Counted from the stretch's first letter, positions 36,311 through 47,160 are shown. The stretch is DNA of 64,000 nucleotides from Sclerodactyla briareus (GCA_026419785.1 JAODTK010005487.1:1-64000); one strand, 5' to 3'. Numbers and translations are program-made. Notes: generated by a model from the sequence alone, not told the origin.

Positions 36311-37218
36311 TTAACGCCTTTCGCTACTGAAGGTGACCCATCCTTAAATACTGACATTTGGACAAATGCATATTTCAGTACTTTTCAAAACTCTCTGGTA
36401 TTCGCCCCCATCTTAGAGATACATAAGGTGGCATGTCTTTTACCTGGAATGATCTAAGAAGGCCAGAGAAGCGTGAGGCTACGTTTTCAATGAGTAATTT
36501 GCATATCAGCTAAGTAGAATATCAATAATCTTAGCGTATTCCGTCGGAAATTCAATGTTATCCAATGTTTTCATACTTTCAAATGGAGATCGAAAGCACA
36601 AATACCAATCTGAAAACACACTAGCATTGTTATCTTTATTCTCTGGCATCTAGTAATCTATAGAGCTTAGTCCAGCCCTGCTATTGGTCACCACGGAAAA
36701 CTCCCAGCGTTAGGCTAGCAGGCCACCCCTAGACAGAGAAACCGCCCAGGTACATCGCATTTGCACGTGTGTAGGATCCAGGAGGCATAGCCCCAGGCCT
36801 AGGCCTGTCTGGCCCTGTGGGAAAGAGGAACTTATCCTCAGAACTTACTAATCAGATTCTCACGGGATATTCAAACTCTGATATCTTCTCCAAGCGTCAA
36901 TATCTTATGCAAAACTGTCAAACCTTCTGTGATGAGGAGTTCCAACAGCTTGACGGAAAAGTCTGAATTTATGTGCTTGTGTTTTCCGTGAGTACTCGCC
37001 ATGACAACCAAATGTATGCTTTAGGGGGGGCTATATGGAAAAAAACTATTCTTGAAGGCCTATCGAACACCTCCCAGACACGATTACTGCTCCATGTTTC
37101 TCACTGGGGCCTTTCCGTAAAACCAGAGGTATGCATACGCCCCCGGAGCGGGCGTACCAGTAAAACCAATGGTAAGCTATACCGCCCGGAGCGGGCGTAT
37201 ACGTAGCGAAAGGGTTAA
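36311..37218. mobile_element. piggyBac-like non-autonomous element (TTAA target duplication)
   Basis: Flanked by TTAA at 36311-36314 and 37215-37218. Inside, the left end CGCCTTTCGCTAC and the right end GTAGCGAAAGGG are inverted repeats (one base different). CCCTTT-type termini with a TTAA duplication are the piggyBac signature. It interrupts a satellite unit exactly at the TTAA of CCTAACTAATTAAACC, seen uninterrupted at 37540-37560. Near the right end two copies of a palindrome CCCGGAGCGGGCGTA occur (37142-37200). No transposase ORF, so it would depend on one elsewhere. Confidence 0.75.
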
Positions 37219-37765
37219 ACACACATCAATAAAACCAATCCTTACACCGTTTTGTCATTATCATGGACCACAAGAGGACTATCATACTGAAGAGCTACAG
37301 CCAACCAGGGTGCTTCAGTCATGAACAGGGGATGCTGGTACACAGACCGCCGTACAGAAACGAAAACGGGAGGTTTGACGCCCTAAACTAATAAAACCAA
37401 CATCAGTAACCACTCCTTACACTTTTGATCATTATCATGGAGGCACACGAGGACTCTCAATACTGAGAAGCTCCAGACCCGGGTGCTTTCAGTATGAACG
37501 GGGATGCTGTCCTACAGAACGAGCCGTACAGAACTGGAGGAACTCCCTAACTAATTAAACCGGACCATCAGTAACCACTCCTTACACTTTTGATCATTAA
37601 CATGCAGACACACAATGTGTTGGTCATTGAGGGGCATCCAGAGGACTACCATACTGAAGAGCTCCAGCACCCATGTTGCTTCAGTCATGACCATGAGGCG
37701 ATGCTGCGTCGGAACGCCGTAACAAAACTGGGGATGCACTGACCAATGAACTCACATCAGTACCA
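37219..37765 (+). repeat. ~170-bp satellite, right part
   Basis: Three units: the phrase TCCTTACAC recurs at about 37239, 37406 and 37581, each followed by TTTTGATCATTA, CACGAGGACT, AGCTCCAG and CAGTAT/CATGAAC. The unit at the left junction is completed only when the inserted element is removed. Confidence 0.8.
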
Positions 37766-38059
37766 ACTTCCTATACTTCAAGGTGAGCATCTGTTTTTCT
37801 CGCATTCTCCTGTATAATCAATAGTGTGATATACTAATTCAATCAACTATCATCGTTGAAATGCAGGGACCAAAGACAAATTAGCCAAAGGCCAACCCAA
37901 CAGCTAGGCAGTGGACTGATTGAGAAAGATTTACATTATATATACCAAAACAATCCCTTGTCTTTTCAAGGAAATTGGATGTGAAAAGTTCAATATTCCT
38001 CACGTTTTCAGGTATAGACATTCGCTGCAGGATCTGAGGTTGTTATCCTCACATTTGGG

Positions 38060-38540
38060 ACGTCAGTGGACGATATTCCGATCTCAATTAGATTCAAATG
38101 GGATAGTCGTGACCCAAGTTTGGGGAAGGAAGCAAAGCCAATGGACCCAAGAGTTTTCCACATGAAATATGCAAATTTGACTCTTTGATTACTTTGAAAA
38201 TTACCTCCACTCTGGTCAGGATCAATTAGTTTACCTTCACCACGTTTCGGCTAAAATTTGACGAACTTCGAAAAAGTGAAAACTTTGCCCAGTTGGTTAT
38301 TCATATAGACCCAAGTGCAGGAATGAAGGCAAAATTCCCACAAGCAACCTCCCCCCCTCCAAAAGTTCTTTATGTGGCATATGCAAAATTTAAATCCTTG
38401 GAATGGACCGCCACTCTGGTCCAGGATCGATATAGTGGACATCCACTAGGTTTGGCTGAAATTTTGACGTTCTTCAGAAAAAAAGGTGAAAACTATGCCA
38501 ATTGTTGGTCCCTCTATGGTCTCCCCAGCGTGCAGAGATG
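38060..38540 (+). repeat. ~202-bp tandem repeat, about two units
   Basis: CCACTCTGGTCAGGATCAAT (38208) and CCACTCTGGTCCAGGATCGA (38410) start equivalent stretches sharing GGCTAAAATTTGACG, AAAAAGTGAAAACT and GCCCAGTTGG/GCCAATTGTTGG. Confidence 0.7.
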
Positions 38541-38689
38541 ATTATAATCATGTATGATGGCGACATGTTGCAACATGAAGGTATATAGTGCTAGTCTAAC
38601 AGTGCTTGAATCTGCATTTTTGTTCGACTCATATTGCCAACATATGTGAGTCTGCTCGACTTTTGCACTTTGTAAAAAATTGGCAAAAT

Positions 38690-39185
38690 TTGTTAATCCT
38701 CAATTCGGTCTTCCCTCGTGTCAAATCCGACACTCCAACAGGTCCCAAATTCCTCTGGCACCGTTACTCAAACCAATAAAAGAAACCACGTTACCCCTAT
38801 GCTTTATGAACTACCTGGCTGCCTATTCAGCAACACCTCATCAAATTAAAAATTCTCCAACTATCCGTACAGCGGGGGTGTGCTTTGTCTCGAACGCACT
38901 AGCAAACGATTACACCCAAAATTGTAATAACCAGTTCTACGGGGAGAGGCCCTTCCAGGTGTGTGGAAACGCTTACCACAGGGATCCGATTGGTGGGTAA
39001 TTTCAACACTTTCAAATCTAGTCTAAAGACATACCTGTAAATGGAAAATTCCAGTTGTTGATACTTATTTTGTGATGTATTATATAGCAGGACGCTGTGT
39101 TCATGCTATCAACATCTTTGTAAAGCACTTTGAGGTATCAGTTAGTGAAGTGCTATATAAGTATTTCATATTGTTATTATTATAT
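38690..39185 (+). mobile_element. LINE C-terminal fragment with 3' tail
   Basis: Reading across shifts: GERPFQVC, the WN.LP position degraded, IRLVGNFN, TFKSSLKTYL, then stop, followed by TTGTAAAGCACTTTGAGG, AAGTGCTATATAAGTA and TTGTTATTATTAT, the usual end of CR1/L2-type elements. Ends 44 bp before the exon at 39229. Confidence 0.7.
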
Positions 39186-39228
39186 ATCATTGACTGAACA
39201 TGTACTTCCTCTACTTTTCCTCCCTCAG

Positions 39229-39335
39229 AGCGACATCAACCGGGTCCATATCCTGAGGTCTCCGTGCAGACGAAGCGGAGACTCAACGACAAGGAGGTCT
39301 GGCCCAGGAGCGGTCAATCCTGGGTCATCAATAAG
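39229..39335 (+). CDS. DCDC1: DCDC1-like exon: start of first ricin-B-like block
   Basis: Acceptor TTTCCTCCCTCAG|AG and donor AATAAG|GTTAGT. Fully open in one frame: RHQPGPYPEVSVQTKRRLND then KEVWPRSGQSWVINK. The WP....WVI.K segment followed by G.I.S in the next exon matches the beta-trefoil repeat style of DCDC1 (vertebrate WP...VWLI.K.G.ILS). Ends in phase 0; the next exon opens in phase 0. Confidence 0.85.
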
Positions 39336-39813
39336 GTTAGTGTAACATCAAATCAGATTCACTATTCTGGTGTGACACAATTCTAAGAGTTTCAAAAAAA
39401 TTCAAAATTTGCTAACATGTCCATTGCATCCTCTTTCAACTGTACGAAAACATCACGTATAGATCGATGAATTTCCATCATATTGATAGGAAAATTCATA
39501 TTCCTCAAGTCAAGTTTCATGTGTATTCTGATTTCAAATATGAAGCAGATATCCTGCTAGCATGAGCATTTTGTGCTGTGGATTCATAGAATGAAATCCA
39601 CCACTAGGACGCTCAGTTGCTCAGCTCTAAACAGATGATAGGATGGTTTAGTTCTAATGAGGGCTTGTTCCAGCACACTATCACCTCAAAACCCATGCCT
39701 ATCTGTTCGATTATGATGATAAATCTTACAGTATTCCTTGCAATTGCAGCACCACACCATCATGGTCCGTACATGTTCTGACTATTGTTTCATCTTTCTA
39801 TTTCACTGTTCAG

Positions 39814-39946
39814 AGACGGGGCCAAATCTACTCGAGGGCATTCCCCCGCTTGCCCTGACGGTCCAGGAGAAACAACCAAAGTTCAGTAGAGTCCTGCCTG
39901 ATAAGAAGACCAAAGCCGACGGCTATGCTGTCGGGCTGGAAAAGAG
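39814..39946 (+). CDS. DCDC1: DCDC1-like exon: ricin-B-like repeat
   Basis: Acceptor TTCACTGTTCAG|AGA and donor AAAGAG|GTAAAA. Starts RRGQIYSRAFPRL, then a one-base shift at the CCCCC run gives ALTVQEKQPKFSRVLPDKKT and KADGYAVGLEK. G.IYSRA.P.LALTV followed by GY.V.L.KR is the QxW-type beta-trefoil unit (ricin B fold, carbohydrate- or ligand-binding in other families). Two leftover bases join the first base of exon 40654 to make Arg. Confidence 0.85.
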
Positions 39947-40653
39947 GTAAAAATAGACTTTCAGTGATCTAAGTTGATAATTGCGGTCATTCAATTTTTT
40001 TTTCATTTGAGGCCTCGAATGTTTTTACTGACATTCTTACTCACATCTTCCCAAACCTCTGAGAATGTAGGTTGTCCAGGGGACCCAAATGGGCTTGATG
40101 ACTAGTCTCAATCAGCTTATTCCTCCTGTGTTCTGGTGGGCTATACTTGAAGGTAGAGTAAACTATTAGTATAAACAAATATTTTATGGACACCTCAGAT
40201 GGGCTCAGAGCTGCAACAAATTATAAGCCAGTTCTAGTTCTGAGTGCGCATACTCACACCGAATAGTTTCGCGAATAGACAGGATTCAGTTCGATCCCCC
40301 CCCCCTCGCCATAGCGGTACGTCTTATTTTAAACTGTCCCACCACTCTTTAAAACGCAACCAATTCATCCCATGTTTTTGGATGTTATTGTTGATAAGTA
40401 TGGGGGGATATCTGTAAAGTTTTGTGATGGCAGAATTCATTATTTCGGCAGGTGAGTTTCGAAAGATCGTTCTGCACACTGTACGTTCAACGTCCAACTG
40501 GCGGTCATTCCCCTATGACCTTTGACACAATACCTTTATCTCGTCCGTCTAACTGTCACTGACGAACTGGCTTATTGTGATTTGCTATCGATGGTCATAG
40601 AATCACCTTGGTTACTGGTGGTCACGTCAGCTCTCTCTCTTCTACTCTTCCAG

Positions 40654-40714
40654 GTCGTCAGCATCGATGCTCCAAGAGTGGTCGTTTTCTAATGATGGCA
40701 GAATCTATTCCAAG
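40654..40714 (+). CDS. DCDC1: DCDC1-like exon: ricin-B-like QxW unit
   Basis: A 61-bp exon, acceptor CTACTCTTCCAG|G, donor TCCAAG|GTCAGA. Reads (R)SSASMLQEWSFSNDGRIYSK with no shift. QEW.F..DG.IYSK is the hallmark of the beta-trefoil repeat. It ends in phase 0 and leads directly to TYPELALTYVEE of the exon at 42555. Confidence 0.88.
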
Positions 40715-40854
40715 GTCAGAATTGCTTCGTCTGTGTTAATTTCCATTAATTTCCACAAATAGTTTGTCCCTGTGATATGTTTGTGTGTCGGTCCTCATTT
40801 GCAATGTGGACCTCATCTCCTGAACCACAAATACCCCCATGACAAATTTTGTCA

Positions 40855-41125
40855 GGGCTCCTGCGGCATGGAAAACCTGGAAAAGTCATGGAATTTCATC
40901 GATGAAAATCCGGCCTGGATAAGTTTTTAATTCAGTGAAAAAGTCCTTAAGTCATGGAAATTTTCATGGAGTGATGTTGTTACTTTCTCACAGCTGTTTG
41001 CTGTTGCTGCTTTGGCTCTTTTTATGGACATTCAGTTGAAAATTCTATGCGAGTTGTCATAGAGAAAGTCATTGAAATCCTTCATTCGATTATGGAAAAG
41101 TCATGGAAATTGATTGCTCAGATTC
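40855..41125. repeat. GTCATGGAA-type interspersed repeat
   Basis: Repeated phrases AAAGTCATGGAATTT, AAGTCATGGAAATTTTCATG and AAAAGTCATGGAAATTG over 270 bp, a simple interspersed repeat seen in many animal genomes. Confidence 0.6.
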
Positions 41126-41279
41126 TGCAGGAACTCTGAAGGTGCATGGTCAAGTGTTGTTGTCCAGCTTGTTAAATTGTAGGGTGTACATTTGCCTGGA
41201 GTCTCATATCACTAGCAGAGTTCGGGCTGCCAGCTACAATCAGAACTACAATCAGAAGGATACCTAAGTTCCTTACCTA

Positions 41280-41594
41280 TGGATTGGGAGATCGGATTAG
41301 CTTGGTCGGTAGAACTCAGAATGTTTGATCGTAAGTTTGTGAGTACAGATCCCACAGACCAATCAGTTTACTGTGGTGTCCTTGGGCAAGAAGCTCCATC
41401 TCTGTGCCCTCTCTAAATGGAGACCTGTTCAGAACTTGAGTACAACCGGCGCTGTATCAGCTGCTGCCACATACTCTCTCCAGGATTTCAGAGTGTGTAC
41501 AGTTACTGTGATCAGGGTGATATTCGTTCGGCACTTCGAGCACTAACGTGGAAAAAATGTTATATAAGTACCAGATATTATTATTACTATTAGT
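41280..41594 (+). mobile_element. tRNA-derived SINE, family B
   Basis: Head GATTAGCTTGGTCGGTAGAA (A-box-like), then GAGTACAGATCCCACAGACC, body GTGGTGTCCTTGGGCAAGAA, GCTGCCACATAC, TACTGTGATCAGGG, CACTTCGAGCACTAACGTGG, and a TTATATAAGTA, ATTATTATTACTATT tail. A second copy is at 55.08-55.37 kb. Confidence 0.75.
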
Positions 41595-42060
41595 GTTGGA
41601 ACTTTCATTGGCTTCCCTTCGCACAGCGAATCAAAGACTTCTATGTTTAGTATACATATGTATCCACAAAATCAGCTCCAGTTTTTCTTCATACCAAGTT
41701 AGAAACACACATCTTCTTCTAATGACAGAGGAGCATTCCTCAAATTCATTATGAATTTCTTCCATGTGCATTGAACTTGATAGCCAGGCCTCACTCTCAA
41801 ACTATTCAGAATGAACTGCCTCCGCACGTTTGCAACCAGGTGTCTTCCCTTCCTTCAGGAAATCCCTGAAGACACATCTTTTTTACAAAGCATTTGGCTA
41901 GGTTCCTTGCCTGTCACTGCACTTGTCTTTTTTCTTGCCCTGTTGTTTTCCTTTTTGTGTCTTTGTATTGCTCGATTCCGTTCTTGTATATACAGGCATT
42001 TTGGTTGTAAAGCGCTGTGGTATAGCTTTTTAGTCTCGAAATACTGTGAATAAAATTTGC
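41595..42060 (+). mobile_element. LINE C-terminal fragment, degraded
   Basis: Directly follows the family B SINE. Frames combine as LPFAQRIK, a KI..S...H KLE region, then NELPPHVCNQVSSLPSFRKS and LKTHLF, stop, and TTGTAAAGCGCTGTGG with a poly-AATAAA-like end. Several shifts; inactive. Confidence 0.7.
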
Positions 42061-42199
42061 TTCTGGTTTCTAGATGCTAGACATGTCTAGGACTAGCCCT
42101 AAAGGGTAGGTTCCTTCTGATGTCTGCATAGTAGTCGATGCTGGACCTCAGTTTGTCCAGGGAAAACCGATCGAATATTTGAATATTCAGTCCTAAATG

Positions 42200-42554
42200 A
42201 TTGCATCCACTTTTACAGACTTGCTCAGACCTCGTCTGAACCTATGTTGGGGACAGACACCTTTGATGTCTCATTGGGTGAATGGTGAGGAAACTGCAGC
42301 TCTCATTGTCCAGGGATATGAACCAATCATATATAAACTTTCCTTCGATGAATATTCATTGCCTGAATCAATTATTCAATTTTCAGACATATCCTGAACT
42401 AGCCTTGACCCATGTTGAAGAGCAAGTCTCCTTCAATATTCCAATGGTGACTGGTGGTGAAGACATGACCTCTGATTGGCCAGGGATGAACCAATCAGAT
42501 ATAAACATGCATCCTGCTGAATATCATTGCCTGAATCAATTATTCAATTTTCAG
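42200..42554 (+). repeat. tandem copies (~169 bp) of the exon that starts at 42555, with its acceptor
   Basis: Units start near 42215, 42385 and 42555. The middle unit has the same acceptor ATTCAATTTTCAG followed by TYPELALTHVEE, and CAGGGATATGAACCAATCAT/CAGGGATGAACCAATCAGAT recur at 42311 and 42481. The first unit is more diverged (ACAG|ACTTGCTCAGACC). Both splice acceptor and coding start are therefore repeated. Confidence 0.8.
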
Positions 42555-42838
42555 ACATATCCTGAACTAGCCTTAACCTATGTTGAAGAGCGAGGCTCCT
42601 CCGATATCTCAATGGTGACTGGTGGTGGAGACCAGACCTCAGATTGGCTAGGGATGAACCGTCAGAGACAGGAAGGCAGCCTGATGAACGTCAACACCTG
42701 AAGGCGGAGGAGGGGGCAGCGATGGTCTGAGCTATAAGCTCAGTCAGTGGCTGACTGAAACCAAGGAGTTCAGAGGTCAACATCCTACTAGCGTGATCCC
42801 AGCCATTCCTGCAAACATCCTTGGGCCAAATCACAGAG
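42555..42838 (+). CDS. DCDC1: DCDC1-like exon: end of first ricin-B-like block and linker
   Basis: Acceptor CAATTTTCAG|ACA and donor CAGAG|GTAAAA. Begins TYPELALTYVEERGSSDISM, continuing VTGGGDQTSDWLG; then shifted frames read EPSETGRQPDERQHLKAEEG, LSYKLSQWLTETKEFRGQ and finally CKHPWAKSQ. The start completes the IYSK|.YP..VLTY.EE motif, and the end joins (phase 2) with RWALKQEK of the exon at 45002, exactly the KHP....QRWA.KHE order of DCDC1. About three one-base shifts. It is the last of three tandem copies of the exon start. Confidence 0.75.
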
Positions 42839-44119
42839 GTAAAATTTTCCAGTCCATATGACATACTCATTTGTGTTGACGTGTGAATAACAATATCTGG
42901 GAAACATAGAGCTCTTAGTCTTACTGCATAATATATGAATATGTAAACATCACTGCTATCGACATCATCAGTAGTGAAAGTAGGGAATGCTTTCAGGAAA
43001 ACCTCTATGCTGTATGATGAGGTTGAGTGATCTGATCGTGTTTCCATCAGTTGGCTTGTTATAGAGGTAAAAATATAGAGGCCAGTCATCTACTCCGAAC
43101 AGAAAGACATTTGGGTAAATTCCACAAAAATTACATTTTTCTGTATGGGTTGCATTACTTAGATCCATGAATAGAAGAAGAACTTGCCTTTCCTGGCAAT
43201 ATCAGCATTGTTTTGTTCCTGCGAGCTCATGAACCTGCTTAGCTATCACAACATTAAACCTTATAATGCTGTGAGTGACATGTGTCGCTACTTGATGATG
43301 GCGCTAAAACGCACAATTTAGAAAAGAAACATATCTCATCTTCACCTGAATTAGGGAATGTTAATGTAGGCCCAAGGAGCAGTGCTCCATTCGCTAATAC
43401 TATTTATATTATGACACGTGTTATCTATGAAGCGCCTCCAAAATCTCAATGCACTTTACAAAGTGAAATATATCAACAGAAAATTTAGGAAACAGCACTA
43501 ATGTAAAGAGAGACTAATACAACAGCTTAGTTGGTGTATACTAATTTAACTAGTGGACCCCCATTACGAAATGGAACGTTCGTCACTCTATATGTGGTGC
43601 GTGAATGGGACTTGATTCAAAATACTTTACATGCTCTAGTGACTGAAGCAACCATTTTGCAACCAGATGATCCAAAGACTGATGCCAGGTCAGTTTACTC
43701 ACTCACTCACTCTACACAAGACCTGGAAAGCACCTAGCCACATCCATCAGCCACTTCTAATTTCCCAGCCTCCCCTAGGCAAGCTCGGGCCTGGCCAATT
43801 CCCCCCAGCTCGCTGAGGTACCCTTGAAGCTGCCCCAACCATGAGCTATGGTATCATCTTGGCCGTCGGCCCCAACCTACCGGATCCCGCCAGCGGTAAC
43901 CGCGGATATGGCGGAGTGAGGTAGTCAAAGAGAAATCCAATTGCCTCCAAGCCTCACTAGGATATAGCAGGACTAGAAGCACAATAGAGCCAAAATACAA
44001 AGCTCGTTTCTTTTGCTCAGATGTCGCGACTGTCACATTCCACTAGGTCAGTTTCCATTACCCAGGGTGGCATAAATTAGGCAACACAATAGGAACAACA
44101 GTCCAGTGATCCAAACAGT
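42839..44119. other. intron, possible short insertion
   Basis: A 358-bp stretch (43697-44044) is bounded by direct repeats AGGTCAGTTT at 43687 and 44045. A possible reverse LINE/SINE end lies at 43380-43460 (CTATTTATATTATGACACG, AAGCGCCTCCAAAATCTCAA). No exon supported. Confidence 0.45.
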
Positions 44120-44955
44120 AAAGGCCTGAGGTTGTATATTATGTCTATGGTATTCCACTCCTCTTGGTTGTATAATATGCCTATAGTATTCCACTCCTCT
44201 TGGTTGAATAATATGCCTATAGTATTCCACTCCTCAAGATTGTATATTATGTCTATGGTATTCCACTCCTCTTGGTTGTATAATATGCCTATAGTATTCC
44301 ACTCCTCAAGTTGTATAATATGCCTATAGTATTCCACTCCTCAAGGTTGTATAGTATGCCTATAGTATTCCACTCCTCAAGGTTGTATAGTATGCCTATA
44401 GTATTCCACCCCTTGGGGTTGTATAATATTGCCTATAGTTTTCCTCTCCTCTGGATTGTATAATATGCCTATAGTATTCCACTCCTCTTGGTTGTATAAT
44501 ATGCATATAGTATTCCACTCCTCAAGGTTTTATAATATGCCTATAGTATTCCACTCCTCAAGGTTTTATAATATGCCTATAGTATTCCACTCCTCAAGGT
44601 TTTATAATATGCCTATAGTATCCACTCCTCAAGGTTTTATATATGCCCAAAGTATTCCACTCCTCAAGGTTTTATAATATGCCTATAGTATTCCACTCCT
44701 CTTGGTTGTATAATATGCCTATAGTATTCCACTCCTCAAGGTTTTGTAATATGACCACAATATTCCACTCCTCAAGGTTTTATAATATGCCTATAGTATT
44801 CCACTCCTCTTGGTTGTATAATATGCCTATAGTATTCCACTCCTCAAGGTTTTATAATATGCCTATAGTATTCCACTCCTCTTGGTTGTATAATATGCCT
44901 ATAGTATTCCACTCCTCAAGGTTGTATAGTATGCCTATAGTATTCCACTCCTCGG
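44120..44955 (+). repeat. 36-bp minisatellite, about 23 copies
   Basis: Unit GTATTCCACTCCTCAAGGTT plus TTATAATATGCCTATA, 36 bp, in two main subtypes (CTCAAGGTTTTATA and CTCTTGGTTGTATA). Because 36 is a multiple of 3, both strands stay open over long stretches (plus YNMPIVFHSSWL; minus EEWNTIGILYNQ). It ends 46 bp before the splice acceptor of the exon at 45002. Confidence 0.95.
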
Positions 44956-45001
44956 GATTACTCTTGACCCTCAGTTCATGTTATCTGCAACATTCTTACA
45001 G

Positions 45002-45263
45002 GTGGGCACTCAAGCAAGAGAAGGTTGAGAATCTGGACAGTGGAGCATCGGCAGGCTAACCCCCCCGGAGTGGAACAAGCTGGCCTACTCGTGGCCGGTC
45101 ATGGATGACGAGACATGGAATGACGGCTTTGATTGGCCGATGGAAGGTTACCTCATAGCGAGGCCCCATCCCTCAAGGAGGCAAGAGAACCAAGGAGAAG
45201 TCTCCTGACAGCAACCATGTCACTGGAATGGAGAGCAATAGCACAAACAACGCACAATGAGAA
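45002..45263 (+). CDS. DCDC1: DCDC1-like exon with WNKL..WPV and FDWP motifs
   Basis: Acceptor CATTCTTACAG|G and donor GAGAA|GTAAGC. Reads (R)WALKQEKVENLDSGASA, then a shift at a C7 run to PEWNKLAYSWPVMDDETWND and GFDWPMEGYLIA, then RPHPS and, after a further shift, KRTKEKSPDSNHVTGMESNS. The PxWNKL.Y.WPV....... FDWP.EG.L signature is specific to DCDC1 proteins as I remember them and is the strongest single identifier in the window. The plus frame of the upstream minisatellite is continuous with WALKQEK through the acceptor. Confidence 0.88.
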
Positions 45264-46189
45264 GTAAGCTGAGTTATGATCACAGTCAGAGTGGGCAACC
45301 CTAGGGTTGGCCAACACCCCCCCCCCCTTCTCTCCTGCTTCTGTGGCAATCTCATTGACTATAGCATCAGGACGAGAGTGGCTATTCCCCACATATCTCG
45401 TTCTATGAACCCAGATAATATGTTGGTAATGATTGATTAGAATTCGATTCGATTTCTATTGGGCCAGTAAGCCAATTGAGCCTTTTCAATGAACTCTGGC
45501 CAATATGTTCCCAGATGAGTACCGGCGATAACCCCCCCCTGCACTTCAACCAGTGCAAAAATGATATGAAGGCTAGACCACGACCACTTGTGTCTAAAAA
45601 CTGAAGTGGGGTAAGCAAGGGATGTTCTTCATGGAAAATTATGCTCCAACAAGTCCTCACATTTAAGATACACTGTTGTGAAAAAAAAAAAAAAATAACC
45701 TGTACATTATCCCATTAGTTCTTGTGCTATATACATTAAACAGGAATCATCACGGAAAACATATGCCTTCTGGTTTGAATGACCACATTTCACCATTTTA
45801 AATTTTGAGAAATTTGCAAATATTTTCAATATGTGACCCTTACCAAATTGACTCTTGCTGCACCATGCCTCACACCATTTTCCCCACTAGATCCCCCACA
45901 CATAAAAATGTGGTCCTAATATGTTATCATTTGTCGGTAGATGATTGATAATGGAAATGGTCATTACTCTGCACTCAATGTTTCCGAGACCACCCAACTC
46001 ACAAGAAATGTGGTGCGTATGGGATCTGTCTGGGGGATATGATAATGGAAATTATTCATGGAAATTATTTCTGCATTCCTCTATATTTTCTGATGAGGCA
46101 CTGTGCGCCATAATCTCAAATGCACACCCTGTCATGTAACACTTCACAATCTCTCAAAACGATTAAAATGTTCTTGAAACTTTTTTATT
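45264..46189. other. intron, no feature
   Basis: C-tract at 45319-45328 and an A-tract at 45680-45694. The first half of the DCX domain whose second half is at 50.6 kb is expected between here and 50584 but was not found. Confidence 0.4.
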
Positions 46190-47160
46190 ACCTTGACAAA
46201 GTCCAGGAATCTATGCAGACATGACATTGTGTGCTTCGGCTTGTGGACACAATAACTCGATCCACCTGGGTGGAGTGAAGTAATTGGTAGGTGGGTTCCT
46301 CACAATGAGTACATGATCCCTAAATTTTGTGTCAGGTCAGAAGTCTGGAAACTTGTGGCACACGATAATTCCTAAAATGCTTGGTCCGATCAGCTGAAAA
46401 TTTGGGCATACTGCGTTTCATGTGGAGTACAATAACCCTATGTTTTTGGTGTAGACAAGCGGCCCATTTAGGTCGAAACTAGGAATTTTTTGGAAAAATT
46501 ATATTAGAAGTTTTTTCGGAATGGGAAAAACTGATATTTTTCACTTTTAGCTTGTGGACCACAATAACTTAAAACCCCACATGATGAGTGCATATGATAC
46601 CTTATCGTTTTGGTCAGTTCAAAAATTAGCTGAGGTCACCCGAGGTCAAAGTTGAAAAACTTGTTGTGCACACGATACTTCAGAATGCTTCGTCTGATCA
46701 AGCTGACAAAGCTGTAGTGGGGCATCATGTTGTAACGATCAAGAAAATTGTGAAAACTGATTTTGTGCTGAGAAGGGGACACTTGCGGTGAAAATGGGGG
46801 GGGATTAGGAAAACTGATATTTTGAGCGATTTAAGCTTGTGGATACAATAACGGCGACAAAACCTGGATGGATCAAGCGCTTTATACTTGGTCTGAAAAC
46901 CTTGTGACACGATAATTCCAGAACTCTTGGTCCCATCGAGCTGGAGATGGTGTTTATCATCCCGTTATCCCATTTGTTTGTACTCTGGTATCTGGTCTCA
47001 GGAATGAGTCAAGGAATTACTAGCTTGGCATTCTGGTTCATTTTCCAGGTACCCCTCTGAGAATACCGGTTCGAAGAATGAGAGCGTGACGTATCTCGAT
47101 CAACCTGGGTGGTGGGTCCGACCTGACAAATGTGAGTTTACTGGCTGATTCGTGGTGATC
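46190..47160 (+). repeat. dispersed repeat family R2, two to three units
   Basis: Units of about 300 bp with CACAATAACTCGATCCACCT, GGTGGGTTCCTCACAATGAG, GGTCAGGTCAGAAGTCTG, ACTTGTGGCACACGATAATT and GGTCCGATCAGCTGAAAATT, recurring at about 46555, 46850 and 47080. Entry text CCTTGACAAAGTCCAGGAAT also occurs at 27.12 kb and 58.20 kb. Confidence 0.75.

Noticed and set aside
44048-44337. Minus-strand ORFs of repeated EEWNTIGILYNQ
   Set aside because: Pure minisatellite translation; a 36-bp period keeps any stop-free unit open.
44120-44955. CRISPR array
   Set aside because: Regular 36-bp repeats without unique spacers, in an intron-bearing animal sequence; it is a minisatellite.
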